NCBI GenBank assembly: GCA_937915925.1
Contig: CALGGM010000114.1
Location: 1 to 23,480 of the forward strand
Reading direction: 5' to 3'
Length of the DNA stretch: 23,480 nucleotides
DNA from: an uncultured Clostridia bacterium
GTDB lineage: Bacteria > Bacillota > Clostridia > Christensenellales > CAG-138
In this document: positions 1 through 8,694 of the stretch, piece by piece
How positions within the stretch are numbered: the stretch's first letter is position 1
Layout of the letters: every line of letters begins with the position of its first letter
Notes under the pieces: generated by a model
Databases searched by the model: none
Seen by the model: only the letters and a program-made list of their open reading frames with translations
Told to the model about the DNA's origin: nothing
Made by a program: the position numbers and the translations under genes

Positions 1-2
1 GG

Positions 3-284
3 GCGGGCGCGGACGCGGACACGGCGCGCGCAATGTTCGACTGCGTGACGACCGACGAAATGCTGCGCGTGCTTTCGGAGCGCGGGCTGTTTCAAAGCAC
101 GATGGACGCGGTGCGCGAGCGGATCGACTTTTCGGTCGCGGCGCGCGTGAAGGGACAGCTTGCTGTCGGCGTGACCGTGTTCACGGGAAGCGGAACGGAG
201 CTATTCAAAACCGAAACGGCGGCGCGGCTGCTACATGAAATGTGTGCGCAACACGAAACAGGAAACCCATCCGGTGAGGATTGA
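3..284 (+). CDS. cbiD: Cobalt-precorrin-5B (C1)-methyltransferase CbiD, C-terminal fragment
   Basis: Only the last 93 or so residues are present; the frame is open to the window edge, so the ATG at 33 is internal. CbiD methylates C1 of the corrin ring in the anaerobic cobalamin pathway, using S-adenosylmethionine. The visible part resembles the CbiD C-terminus: an Ala/Asp-rich helix, then a TTDEMLRVL helix typical of the family's 'anTTeeal.iL' segment, a helix ending in a run of Arg/Ala, and a last beta strand (VGVTVFTGSG). It ends 12 bases before cbiF with a good ribosome binding site (aaaggagaag) in the gap. The call rests on this short match plus perfect operon context. A different cobalamin enzyme is possible but less likely. 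Confidence 0.72.
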   Translation, partial: AGADADTARAMFDCVTTDEMLRVLSERGLFQSTMDAVRERIDFSVAARVKGQLAVGVTVFTGSGTELFKTETAARLLHEMCAQHETGNPSGED

Positions 285-296
285 AAAGGAGAAGCT

Positions 297-1055
297 ATGA
301 TCCATTTTGTAGGCGCGGGCTGCGGCGCGGCGGACCTCATTACGGTGCGCGGACAGCGGCTGATCGAGGAGGCGGACGTCATCGTCTATGCGGGTTCGCT
401 GGTGAACCCGGCGCTGCTCGATAAAAGAAAGGACGGCGCGAGGGTGTACAACAGCGCCGAGATGACGCTCGAAGAGGTGCTTTCCGTGCTGTTCGACGCG
501 GAGGAGAAGGGACTTACGACCGTGCGCCTGCACACCGGCGATCCGTGTCTGTACGGCGCGATCCGCGAGCAGATGGACGCGCTCGAAGCGCGGGGCGTCC
601 TGTACGATTACACGCCGGGCGTCTCATCATTTTGCGGCGTGGCGGCGGCGCTGAACATGGAATACACGCTGCCGAACGTCTCGCAAAGCGTCGTCATCAC
701 GCGCATGGCGGGAAGAACCCCGGTTCCGGAGCGCGAGAGCGTGCGCGCGTTTGCCGCGCACAAGGCGACAATGGTGCTGTTTTTAAGCACGGGACTGCTT
801 ACAAAAACGCAGGAGGAGCTGATCGCGGGCGGGTACGATCCCGAAACGCCCGCCGCGATCGTGTATAAGGCTTCGTGGCCGGATGAGAAGACCGCGCTTT
901 GCACGGTGGGCTCGCTTGCCGACTGCGCAAGGGAGAACGATATCAAAAAGACCGCGCTCATCATCGTGGGCGACGCGGTGAAGCAGAGCGGCTACGCGCG
1001 CTCGGAGCTGTACAATCCGACGTTCTCGACGGGGTTTCGTAAGGCGAAGGAGTAA
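297..1055 (+). CDS. cbiF: Cobalt-precorrin-4 C11-methyltransferase CbiF (CobM)
   Basis: This 252-residue cytosolic tetrapyrrole methylase transfers a methyl group from S-adenosylmethionine to C11 of cobalt-precorrin-4. The N-terminal glycine-rich strand-loop (FVGAGCGAADLITVRG, residues 4-19), the YAGSLVNP segment (about 36-43), the HTGDPCLYGA loop (about 81-90) and the YTPGVSSF segment are all diagnostic of the CbiF/CobM branch. Length is normal for the family. The ATG is preceded by an AAAGGAGAAG ribosome binding site. The gene is followed by a 151-bp gap containing a palindromic repeat, the only sizeable break in the biosynthetic operon. Confidence 0.95.
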   Translation: MIHFVGAGCGAADLITVRGQRLIEEADVIVYAGSLVNPALLDKRKDGARVYNSAEMTLEEVLSVLFDAEEKGLTTVRLHTGDPCLYGAIREQMDALEARGVLYDYTPGVSSFCGVAAALNMEYTLPNVSQSVVITRMAGRTPVPERESVRAFAAHKATMVLFLSTGLLTKTQEELIAGGYDPETPAAIVYKASWPDEKTALCTVGSLADCARENDIKKTALIIVGDAVKQSGYARSELYNPTFSTGFRKAKE

Positions 1056-1060
1056 GGGGG

Positions 1061-1160
1061 ACAACCCCTCAGTCACCTTCGGCGCCAGCTCCCCTTGCAC
1101 AGGGGAGCCGAGGAGAAGAGCCTTCTCCTTGAGGAGAAGGTGTCAGCAAAGCTGACGGAT
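1061..1160. repeat. Palindromic dispersed repeat inside the cobalamin operon
   Basis: The cbiF-cbiG gap contains several stacked hairpins: GCTCCCCT/AGGGGAGC (1088-1108), CCTTCTCCT/AGGAGAAGG around 1121-1140, and GTCAGC-aaa-GCTGAC (1142-1156). The block CCCCTCAGTC...AGCTCCCCT matches, in inverse orientation, the repeat at 14389-14507, so this is a dispersed family and not a gene-specific signal. It has no T-run, so it need not terminate transcription. It could alter mRNA stability within the operon. Confidence 0.8.
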
Positions 1161-1206
1161 GAGGTGGATGCATTGCGCTTCGCAGGAAGCGGAAAGGGAT
1201 AAGACT

Positions 1207-2235
1207 ATGGACATCCGGATCGTATCGTATACCGCACGCGGCGAAGAGACTGCGCGGCGCGCTGCCGATGCGCTGACGGCGGGCGGGCATGTCTGCCGTC
1301 GGTTTGCGCCGGAAAAGTTTTGTAAGCCGGGCGACGAACCGCTGACCGTTTCCGCGTCCGAATGGGCGAGGGATGGCTTCATAACCTGCGACGCGCTGAT
1401 CTTCGTGTGCGCGTCCGGGATTGCGGTGCGCGCGATCGCGCCGTGGGTGAAAAGCAAAACGACCGACCCCGCCGTGCTCGTGCTTGACGAAACGGGGACG
1501 TTCGTGATCCCGCTGCTGTCGGGGCATCTCGGCGGCGCAAACGCGCTCGCAAGGGCGCTGTCTAAAGCGCTCAATGCAACCGCTGTCGTCACCACGGCGA
1601 CCGACTTAAACGGCTTGTTCGCGGTCGACGTGTTCGCAAAGGACAATCACCTCTTCATCACGGACATGGAGGCGGCGAAGGCGGTTTCGGCGGCGCTGCT
1701 TTCGGGCGAGCCCGTGGGCTTTCGCTCGGACCTGCCGGTGAAGGGGGAGCTTCCGAAGGGGCTCACCTCGGGCGACGCCGCGATCGGGATCTGTATCACG
1801 GAAACGGAAAACGCGCCCTATCCGAAAACGCTTCGGCTGATCCCGAAGCGCTACGCGCTCGGCGCGGGCTGCCGCAAGGGAAAGACCGAGGCGGAGCTTG
1901 ACGCGTTCTTCCGGCGGGAGATGGATCGGCGCGGCATTCCGGTTTCGGCGCTGCGCTGTATCGCAAGCATCGATTTAAAGCGGGACGAGCCGGGACTTGT
2001 TTCGCTTGCCGCGTCCTACGGCGTGCCGTTTATTACCTATACGAAGGACGAGCTCAATGCGCTTTCGGGGGACTTTTCGGGCTCGGCGTTCGTGAAGGAA
2101 ACGACCGGCGTGGACTGCGTTTCGGAACGCGCGGCGGTACTGGCAAGCGGCGGAACACTCACTGTCAACAAGGTCGCGGAGGACGGCATGACCTTCGCGC
2201 TCGCAGAATATCGGGAGGAGATCGCATTTGAATAA
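1207..2235 (+). CDS. cbiG: Cobalt-precorrin-5A hydrolase CbiG
   Basis: CbiG opens the ring-contracted lactone of cobalt-precorrin-5A and releases acetaldehyde, the hallmark step of the oxygen-independent B12 route. The 342-residue protein shows the N-terminal domain ending in the conserved LLSGHLGGANALA segment (about residues 103-115) and VTTATDLNG..AVDVFAK, then a middle domain, and a C-terminal domain starting near YALGAGCRKG. The start at 1207 is preferred over an in-frame ATG at 1159. Position 1207 has AAGGGA upstream and gives the family's usual N-terminus (MDIRIVSYTARGEE), whereas the 1159 extension is translated from the upstream repeat. The 3' end overlaps cbiH by 8 bases. Confidence 0.93.
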   Translation: MDIRIVSYTARGEETARRAADALTAGGHVCRRFAPEKFCKPGDEPLTVSASEWARDGFITCDALIFVCASGIAVRAIAPWVKSKTTDPAVLVLDETGTFVIPLLSGHLGGANALARALSKALNATAVVTTATDLNGLFAVDVFAKDNHLFITDMEAAKAVSAALLSGEPVGFRSDLPVKGELPKGLTSGDAAIGICITETENAPYPKTLRLIPKRYALGAGCRKGKTEAELDAFFRREMDRRGIPVSALRCIASIDLKRDEPGLVSLAASYGVPFITYTKDELNALSGDFSGSAFVKETTGVDCVSERAAVLASGGTLTVNKVAEDGMTFALAEYREEIAFE

Positions 2236-2959
2236 GCTGTATGTGGTGGGGCTCGGCCCCGGAAGCTTCGACGGCATGACGCAGAAAGCGCATGCCGCCA
2301 TCCTCGCGTCGGATGTGATCGTGGGCTACACGGTCTATATCGATCTGATCCGCGCGCACTTTCCCGACAAGGAATACCGCTCGACGCCGATGCGCAAAGA
2401 GGTCGACCGCGTGCGGCTCGCGCTGGAGCTTGCCGCGTCTGGCAAGACCGTCGCCATGGTGTGCAGCGGCGACGCTGGCGTGTACGGCATGAGCGGGCTG
2501 ACAGAAGAGCTGCTTTCCGAGTACCCCGGCGTGGCTCTTGAAACCGTTCCCGGCGTGTCGGCGGTGCTTTCCGGCGCCGCGATTTTGGGCGCGCCGCTGA
2601 TGCACGATTTTGCGGTGATTAGCCTATCCGATCTTCTGACCCCGTGGGAGAAGATCGAAAAGCGCCTGCTCGCCGCGGCGGAGGCGGACTTTGTGATCTG
2701 CCTCTATAACCCGTCGAGCCATAAGCGCCGCGATTATCTGAAACGCGCTTGCGAGCTTGTTTTGCGCTTTGCCTCGCCCAAAACGGTGTGCGGGATCGCA
2801 AGGAACATCGGTCGCGAGGGCGAGGAAACGCGCGTGCTGACGCTCGAAGAACTCAAGGATACCGAGGTCGACATGTTCTCCACCGTGTTTATCGGAAATT
2901 CCGAAACGAAGGTGATCAACGGCAGGATGGTCACGCCGAGAGGGTATTTGTATGAATAA
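2228..2959 (+). CDS. cbiH: Cobalt-precorrin-3B C17-methyltransferase CbiH (CobJ)
   Basis: This 243-residue tetrapyrrole methylase performs C17 methylation and ring contraction. Visible family segments are VVGLGPGSFDGMT (residues 6-18), a CSGDAGVYGMSGL loop near residues 79-91, the ETVPGVSAV segment, a LGAPLMHDFAVISLSD block and ICLYNPSSHKRR. The start is TTG at 2228, inside the end of cbiG. GGGAGGAG ends 7 bases upstream (2213-2220), and the first residues (NKLYVVGLGPG) align with the family start, so the non-AUG start is well supported. The gene overlaps cbiG by 8 bases and the next gene by 8 bases, suggesting translational coupling. Confidence 0.94.
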   Translation: MNKLYVVGLGPGSFDGMTQKAHAAILASDVIVGYTVYIDLIRAHFPDKEYRSTPMRKEVDRVRLALELAASGKTVAMVCSGDAGVYGMSGLTEELLSEYPGVALETVPGVSAVLSGAAILGAPLMHDFAVISLSDLLTPWEKIEKRLLAAAEADFVICLYNPSSHKRRDYLKRACELVLRFASPKTVCGIARNIGREGEETRVLTLEELKDTEVDMFSTVFIGNSETKVINGRMVTPRGYLYE

Positions 2960-4925
2960 CATTTTGCTGTTTGCCGGCACAACCGAGGGACGCCGGATCG
3001 CGGAGGCTTTGCGGGGACAGCCGGTTACCTGCACCGTCAGCGTCGCCACCGAGTACGGCGAAACGCTGATCGAGCCCGCCGAAAACATCCGCGTGCTGTT
3101 CGGACGCAAGAACGCCGACGAGATCGCCGCGCTGATCGAAGAGACGCAGGCAGAGACCGTGATCGACGCCACGCACCCGTACGCCGTCGAGGTGACCAAA
3201 AGCCTTCGGACGGCGGCGGAGCGGACGGGCACGGAATACCTTCGCGTGCTGCGCGCGTCCGCGTCCGAAATGCACGGGGACTGCGTGTTCGTAAACAGCA
3301 CCGACGAGGCGGTCGCATACTTGAACGGCACGGAGGGGAACGTGCTTCTGACCGTCGGAAGCAAGGAGCTTGCCGCCTATACCGCGGTAAAAGATTTTGA
3401 AACACGGCTCTACGCGCGCATCCTTCCCGTCAAGGAATCGGCCGACGCGGCGTTCGCGCTCGGATTTTCCGGAAAGCATCTCATCTGCATGCAGGGACCG
3501 TTTTCCGAGGAGATGAACCTTGCCATGCTGAACAGCGTCGGCGCGCGCTACCTTGTCACCAAGGACACCGGCGACGCGGGCGGGTTCTCGGAAAAGCTCG
3601 CCGCGGCAAAGAAACTCGGCGTCACGCCCGTGGTGATCCGCCGTCCGACGGAGGAGACGGGGATCACGGACCGCGCGTGCATCGCGCTTTTACGGGAGCG
3701 CTTTCCTTTCAACGAACAAAAGACGGTCACAATCGTCGGGCTCGGACCGGGCGGCGAAGGAATGCTGACGAAGGCGGCGGACGAGGCGCTGAAAAACGCG
3801 GAGCTTCTGATCGGCGCAAAGCGCATGACCGATGCGCTCGCACGGTACAGGAAGCCCGCCGTGAACGCGATCGCGGCGGCGGACGTCGAACGCGCGATCC
3901 GCACCGCCGACGCGCGGCGCATCGCCGTGGTGATGTCGGGCGATACGGGCTTTTTCAGCGGAACGAAATCGCTGCTGCCGCTGATTTCGGATTTAAAACC
4001 TGTCGTACTTACGGGACTTTCCTCGATCGTGTACTTTGCGGCGAAGCTCGAAACCGCGTGGGACGACGCCGTTCTTTCGTCGGCGCACGGGCGCGATCTG
4101 AACGTCGTGGGGCTTATTCGAAATCACCGAAAGGTGTTTTTGCTGACCGGCGGGACGTGGACGGTGTCGCGCATCTTGGAAACGCTCGTCGCGTTCGGGC
4201 TGTCCGATGTAAACGTCGCGGTCGGCGAGGACCTGTCCTATGAAACCGAGCGCATCACGCGCGGCACGGCGGACGCGCTTCTGCACCGCGCCTTCTCGCC
4301 GCTTGCCGTACTGCTGATCGAAAACCCGACGCCGAGACGTGTTGTCACGCAGGGCAGAGCGGATGAAGATTTTTTGCGCACGGACGTACCGATGACAAAG
4401 TCCGAGGTGCGCGCGGTAACGCTCAGCAAGCTTCGGTTGACCCGTGACGCGGTCTGCTGGGACGTCGGCGCCGGGACCGGTTCGGTGTCGATCGAGATGG
4501 CGGAGACCGCCGCGGAAGGCACGGTATACGCGATCGAGCAGAAGCCCGACGCGTGCGATCTGATCCGAAGCAACATGCGCCACCTTTGCGTTTCGAATAT
4601 TGCGGTGATCGAGGGGACCGCGCCGGACGCGCTGGATGCGCTTCCCGCGCCCACGCACGTCTTTATCGGCGGCAGCGGCGGGAATCTCAAGGCGATCATG
4701 GAAGCGGCGCTGAAGAAAAATCCGCATGTTCGCATCGTTTTGAACACGGTGACCGCCGAGACCTTCGCGGAGGCGATCGGCGCGATCAGGGCGCTGCCTT
4801 TGATAAACGAGGAGATCACGGAGCTGCACGTTTCCCGCGGACGGAAGGTCGGTTCCTATCATCTCATGACCGCGCAGAATCCGGTCTATCTCATTTCCTG
4901 CGAGGGAGGCGAGCGCGATGCGTAG
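2952..4925 (+). CDS. cbiJ-cbiET: Trifunctional fusion: CbiJ precorrin-6A reductase + CbiE C5-methyltransferase + CbiT C15-methyltransferase/decarboxylase
   Basis: The 657-residue protein carries three consecutive corrin enzymes. Residues 1-250 match CbiJ/CobK, the NAD(P)H-dependent cobalt-precorrin-6A reductase (ILLFAGTTEGRRIAEAL at the start, VIDATHPYAVEV near residue 72). Residues 257-450 are CbiE, a tetrapyrrole methylase beginning at VGLGPGGEG (262-270) with MSGDTGFFSG. Residues 470-657 are CbiT, a Rossmann methyltransferase with motif I DVGAGTGSVSIEMA starting at D504 and the FIGGSGG loop. CbiE-CbiT fusions are the classic CobL arrangement. Adding CbiJ at the front is less common. No stop codon or frameshift interrupts the junctions. 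The ATG overlaps the end of cbiH by 8 bases, and the stop overlaps the start of cbiA by 8 bases. Confidence 0.93.
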   Translation: MNNILLFAGTTEGRRIAEALRGQPVTCTVSVATEYGETLIEPAENIRVLFGRKNADEIAALIEETQAETVIDATHPYAVEVTKSLRTAAERTGTEYLRVLRASASEMHGDCVFVNSTDEAVAYLNGTEGNVLLTVGSKELAAYTAVKDFETRLYARILPVKESADAAFALGFSGKHLICMQGPFSEEMNLAMLNSVGARYLVTKDTGDAGGFSEKLAAAKKLGVTPVVIRRPTEETGITDRACIALLRERFPFNEQKTVTIVGLGPGGEGMLTKAADEALKNAELLIGAKRMTDALARYRKPAVNAIAAADVERAIRTADARRIAVVMSGDTGFFSGTKSLLPLISDLKPVVLTGLSSIVYFAAKLETAWDDAVLSSAHGRDLNVVGLIRNHRKVFLLTGGTWTVSRILETLVAFGLSDVNVAVGEDLSYETERITRGTADALLHRAFSPLAVLLIENPTPRRVVTQGRADEDFLRTDVPMTKSEVRAVTLSKLRLTRDAVCWDVGAGTGSVSIEMAETAAEGTVYAIEQKPDACDLIRSNMRHLCVSNIAVIEGTAPDALDALPAPTHVFIGGSGGNLKAIMEAALKKNPHVRIVLNTVTAETFAEAIGAIRALPLINEEITELHVSRGRKVGSYHLMTAQNPVYLISCEGGERDA

Positions 4926-6267
4926 TCCGCGGATCCTGTTTGCAGCGCCTTCCTCCGGCGGCGGAAAAACCACGGTCGTGTGCGGGATCCTGCGCGCGCT
5001 CAAAAACCGCGGCAGAGCGGTTTTCGCGTTCAAGTGCGGACCGGACTACATCGACCCGATGTTCCACGAGCGCGTGATCGGCGTGAAAAGCGGCACATTG
5101 GACCTGTTCTTTTCCGACGAAGAACAGCTTATTAGGCTGTATGCGCAAAACGCCGAAGACGCCGACTGCGCCGTGATCGAGGGCGTGATGGGCTATTACG
5201 ACGGTCTGAGTGCCGCAAGCGAGCAGGCGAGCAGCTTTGCCGTCGCGAAAGCGCTGCATGCGCCGGTCGTTCTGATCGTGGACGCGAAGGGGCAGAGCCT
5301 TTCCGCGCTCGCGACGCTCAAAGGATTTTTGGAATTCCAACCCGACAGCGGGATCGTCGGCGTCATCTTCAACCGCATGAGCGAGCCGGTGTTCGCCGCG
5401 CTGAAACCCGCGGTCGAGGCGATGGGCGCCGTGCCGATCGGGTACGTGCCGCGTTCCGACGCGCTGATGATCGAAAGCAGGCATCTGGGTCTGGTCACGC
5501 CGGACGCGGTGCAGGGGCTTTCCGAAAAGCTCGACGCGCTTGCGGCGCTTCTTGAAAACACGCTCGATTTTGACGCGCTGGATCGGCTGATGCGATCCGC
5601 GCCGGAGCTCACGGTTCCCGCTGTGCCGGTGACGCCCAAGCTTTCGCCCGTGACCGTCGCGATCGCAAGGGACGAGGCGTTTTGCTTTCTCTATCGCGAT
5701 AACCTCGCACTTTTAAAGCGTTACGGCGCGGAGCTTCGGTTCTTTTCGCCGCTGCACGACGACCGGCTTCCGGACGGCGCGCAGGCGCTGATCCTGCCCG
5801 GCGGGTATCCGGAGCTGTACGCAAAGCAGCTTTCGGGAAACGTAGCCATGCGAAAAGCTGTGAAGAGCGCGATCGAGGGAGGCATGCCGACGCTTGCGGA
5901 GTGCGGCGGGTTTCTGTATCTCCACGACGCGCTCGAGGACATGGACGGCGTCTCGCATCCGATGTGCGGCGTGATCCGTGCAAGCGCGTTTCGCACGCAA
6001 AAGCTTAACCGCTTTGGCTATATCACGTTATCGCCAAAGAGCGATTCGGCGTTCTTTGCGGCGGGCGAAACGGTCCGCGCGCACGAGTTTCACTATTTTG
6101 AAAGCGGGAACAGCGGCGAGGCGTTCTCGGCAGTGAAGCCGAACGGACGCGCATGGACGTGCATGCACGCAAACGGAAATCTTCTTGCGGGCTTTCCGCA
6201 TCTCTTTTATGAATCCAACCCGAAGCCGATCGAGCGGTTTTTAAGGCTTGCGGCAAAGGAGGTCTGA
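4918..6267 (+). CDS. cbiA: Cobyrinate a,c-diamide synthase CbiA
   Basis: CbiA amidates the a and c side chains of cobyrinic acid using ATP and glutamine. The 449-residue protein has an N-terminal P-loop (APSSGGGKTT, residues 10-19), the KCGPDYIDPMFH segment, and a VIEGVMGYYDG Walker-B-like motif. Its C-terminal class I glutamine amidotransferase domain contains GGYPE, the nucleophile region AECGGF (Cys329) and a conserved His428 in GFPHLF. Length is typical. The gene overlaps the preceding fusion gene by 8 bases and abuts cbiP directly. Confidence 0.96.
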   Translation: MRSPRILFAAPSSGGGKTTVVCGILRALKNRGRAVFAFKCGPDYIDPMFHERVIGVKSGTLDLFFSDEEQLIRLYAQNAEDADCAVIEGVMGYYDGLSAASEQASSFAVAKALHAPVVLIVDAKGQSLSALATLKGFLEFQPDSGIVGVIFNRMSEPVFAALKPAVEAMGAVPIGYVPRSDALMIESRHLGLVTPDAVQGLSEKLDALAALLENTLDFDALDRLMRSAPELTVPAVPVTPKLSPVTVAIARDEAFCFLYRDNLALLKRYGAELRFFSPLHDDRLPDGAQALILPGGYPELYAKQLSGNVAMRKAVKSAIEGGMPTLAECGGFLYLHDALEDMDGVSHPMCGVIRASAFRTQKLNRFGYITLSPKSDSAFFAAGETVRAHEFHYFESGNSGEAFSAVKPNGRAWTCMHANGNLLAGFPHLFYESNPKPIERFLRLAAKEV

Positions 6268-7770
6268 ATGGCAAGATCGATCATGATCCAGGGGACGATG
6301 TCCAACGCGGGCAAGAGCCTCATTGCGTCGGGGCTTTGCCGCGTCTTCAAACAGGACGGGTATCGGGTCGCGCCGTTTAAGGCGCAGAACATGGCGCTGA
6401 ATTCGTTCATCACCAAGGAGGGGCTGGAGATGGGCCGCGCGCAGGTCGTGCAGGCGGAGGCGGCGGGCGTCGAGCCGTCGGTGCTGATGAACCCGATCCT
6501 ACTAAAGCCCACGAGCGACATGGGCTCGCAGGTCATCGTAAACGGCGAGGTCTTTGCGCAGCTGAACGCGCGCGAGTATTTCGCGATCAAAAAGACGCTG
6601 ATGCCGGAGGTCATGAAGGCGTATAACACGCTGTCTGAGCAAAACGACGTGATCGTGATCGAGGGCGCGGGCAGCCCCGCCGAGATCAACTTGAAGGACG
6701 CCGACGTGTTCGTGAACATGGGCATGGCAAAGGCGGCAAAATCGCCGGTGCTGTTGGTCGGCGATATCGACCGCGGCGGCGTGTTCGCACAGCTTTACGG
6801 CACGGTCGCGCTGCTGGATCCCGACGAGCGCGCCATGGTCAAGGGTGTGATCATCAATAAATTCCGCGGCGACGAGTCGATTTTAACGCCCGGCGTCAAG
6901 CAGCTTGAGGATCTTTTGGGCATTCCGGTCGTCGGGGTCGTGCCGTACGTGCATCTCGACATCGACGACGAGGACAGCCTCTCCGAACGTCTTGAGAACA
7001 AAGCCGCGGCGCTGATCGACATTGCGGTGATCCGACTGCCGAGGCTTTCGAACTTCACCGATTTTCGAAGCCTGGAGGCGATCGACGGCGTGTCGGTGCG
7101 CTATGTGGATTCGACGCGTGCGTTCGGAAGCCCGGATCTTGTGATCCTGCCCGGCACGAAAAACACGATGGCGGACCTCCTGTGGCTAAGGCAAAGCGGG
7201 CTCGAAGCGAAGGTTCTGCGCTTTGCGGATACCGGCGGCGCGGTGTTCGGTATCTGCGGGGGCTATCAGATGCTCGGGCGTACGCTGTCCGATCCGCACG
7301 GCGTGGAGCACGGAGGAAGCCTGCGCGGCATGGGACTGCTGCCCGTCGATACGGTGTTCACCGAGCAGAAGACGCGCACGCGCGTGAACGGGCGCTTTCA
7401 GACCCTGCCCGGCGCGTTTTCGACGCTTTCCGGGGCGGCGTTTTCTGGCTACGAGATCCACATGGGCGCAACGGTCAGCGATTCGCCCGCGGTGGAAATC
7501 ACCGACACGGTGCAAAACATTTCGCGCACCGACGGCGCATGCAGCGGAAACGTCTGCGGCTGCTATGTCCACGGCGTGTTCGACGGCGACGCGGTCGCGG
7601 GAGCGCTCATCCGTGCGCTTGCCGAACGCAAGGGGATCGACCCGAAGCTTCTCGGCGCGGTCTCCGGCGAAGCGCATAAACAAGCCCAGTACGATCTTTT
7701 GGCAAAGACGCTGAAAGAGCATATGGACATGACCGCAATCTATCGAATTTTACGGGAGGGCGTACAATGA
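6268..7770 (+). CDS. cbiP: Cobyric acid synthase CbiP (CobQ)
   Basis: CbiP performs the four amidations (b, d, e, g side chains) that yield cobyric acid. The 500-residue protein begins with the CobQ-type nucleotide-binding loop GTMSNAGKS (residues 9-17) and the very conserved FKAQNMALNS segment. Its amidotransferase half contains LPGTKNT, the nucleophile motif GICGGYQMLG (Cys330) and GCYVHGVFD with His435. The ATG at 6268 follows the cbiA stop with AAAGGAGG upstream, inside cbiA. The stop overlaps the cbiC start by 4 bases. Confidence 0.97.
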   Translation: MARSIMIQGTMSNAGKSLIASGLCRVFKQDGYRVAPFKAQNMALNSFITKEGLEMGRAQVVQAEAAGVEPSVLMNPILLKPTSDMGSQVIVNGEVFAQLNAREYFAIKKTLMPEVMKAYNTLSEQNDVIVIEGAGSPAEINLKDADVFVNMGMAKAAKSPVLLVGDIDRGGVFAQLYGTVALLDPDERAMVKGVIINKFRGDESILTPGVKQLEDLLGIPVVGVVPYVHLDIDDEDSLSERLENKAAALIDIAVIRLPRLSNFTDFRSLEAIDGVSVRYVDSTRAFGSPDLVILPGTKNTMADLLWLRQSGLEAKVLRFADTGGAVFGICGGYQMLGRTLSDPHGVEHGGSLRGMGLLPVDTVFTEQKTRTRVNGRFQTLPGAFSTLSGAAFSGYEIHMGATVSDSPAVEITDTVQNISRTDGACSGNVCGCYVHGVFDGDAVAGALIRALAERKGIDPKLLGAVSGEAHKQAQYDLLAKTLKEHMDMTAIYRILREGVQ

Positions 7771-8408
7771 AGATCGAGAAAATCGAGCCGATGGACATCG
7801 AGCGGGAGAGCTTTCGCATCATCACCGAGGAGCTAAAGGACCGCGCGATCGACCCCGAACAGGCGCCGATCGTTAAGCGCGTGATCCACACGAGCGCCGA
7901 CTTCGACTATGCGGACACGCTGTATTTTTCCGAAAACGCGGTGAAGCTTGCGCTCGACGCTCTCCGGAGCGGCGCGCTGATCGTAACCGATACGCAGATG
8001 GCGCTTGCGGGGATCAACAAGCGCGCAGCGTCGAAGCTCGGTTGTGAGACGGTCTGCTTTATGGCGGACGAGGACGTTGCGAAGCGGGCAAGGGATGAGG
8101 GCGTGACCCGCGCGCGCGTCAGCATGGATAAGGCGAAGGAACGCGGGGACAACGTGATCTTTGCGATCGGCAATGCGCCGACGGCGCTGATCCGCCTTCG
8201 TGAGCACATCGACGCGGGGTATCGCCCAAAGCTCATCATCGGCGTGCCGGTGGGGTTTGTAAACGTCGTCGCTTCGAAGGAGCTGATCATCGAATCTGGC
8301 GTGCCGTGCATCGTCGCGCGCGGCAGAAAGGGCGGCAGCAACATCGCCGCGTGCATCATGAACGCGCTTTTATACATGCTGGACGAAACGAGAGGAGCGG
8401 CAAAATGA
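7767..8408 (+). CDS. cbiC: Cobalt-precorrin-8 methylmutase CbiC (CobH)
   Basis: CbiC moves the methyl group from C11 to C12 to form cobyrinic acid. The 213-residue protein has the family block IHTSADFDYADTL, with His41 in the position of the catalytic histidine, then a conserved TDTQMALAGI segment and the C-terminal GVPVGFVNVVASKE and VARGRKGGSNIAA motifs. It begins in an ATGA overlap with cbiP and ends in an ATGA overlap with the next gene, consistent with coupled translation. It is the last recognisable corrin-ring gene here. Confidence 0.96.
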   Translation: MKIEKIEPMDIERESFRIITEELKDRAIDPEQAPIVKRVIHTSADFDYADTLYFSENAVKLALDALRSGALIVTDTQMALAGINKRAASKLGCETVCFMADEDVAKRARDEGVTRARVSMDKAKERGDNVIFAIGNAPTALIRLREHIDAGYRPKLIIGVPVGFVNVVASKELIIESGVPCIVARGRKGGSNIAACIMNALLYMLDETRGAAK

Positions 8409-8680
8409 ACAGCGATTCCTTCATCAACAACACCGACTGCAAGTATTTCCCCTGCCACAAGACGGCGCATCCGGAGGACTTCAACTGCCTCTTCTGCTAC
8501 TGTCCGCTGTACATGCTCGGCGACAAGTGCGGCGGCAACTTCACCTACATGGAAAACGGCGTCAAAAACTGCACGGACTGCATGGTCCCGCACACGCGAA
8601 ACGCCGTCCAATACATTTTAAAGCGCTGGCCCGACATCGCCGAGGTCGCGAAGCGCAACCGGACAACGACCGAATCGTAA
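8405..8680 (+). CDS. Small cysteine-rich, probably metal-binding protein
   Basis: The 91-residue protein contains eight cysteines (12, 17, 28, 31, 33, 42, 56, 59) plus histidines 18, 22 and 63. They are arranged as CKYFPCH, NCLFCYCPLY, DKCGG and NCTDCMVPH. This matches my recollection of the 'cysteine-rich small domain' family (Pfam PF04071), a presumed metal-binding domain of unknown function. It starts in an ATGA overlap with cbiC, so it is almost certainly co-transcribed and coupled with the cobalamin genes. A role in cobalt handling is tempting but is only inference from position; zinc or Fe-S binding is equally possible. Confidence 0.82.
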   Translation: MNSDSFINNTDCKYFPCHKTAHPEDFNCLFCYCPLYMLGDKCGGNFTYMENGVKNCTDCMVPHTRNAVQYILKRWPDIAEVAKRNRTTTES

Positions 8681-8694
8681 AAGAGGGGGATTTT

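Noticed and set aside
1056..1206. A cobalamin riboswitch between cbiF and cbiG
   Set aside because: No B12-box-like sequence was seen. The hairpins belong to a dispersed repeat family also found after fbp.
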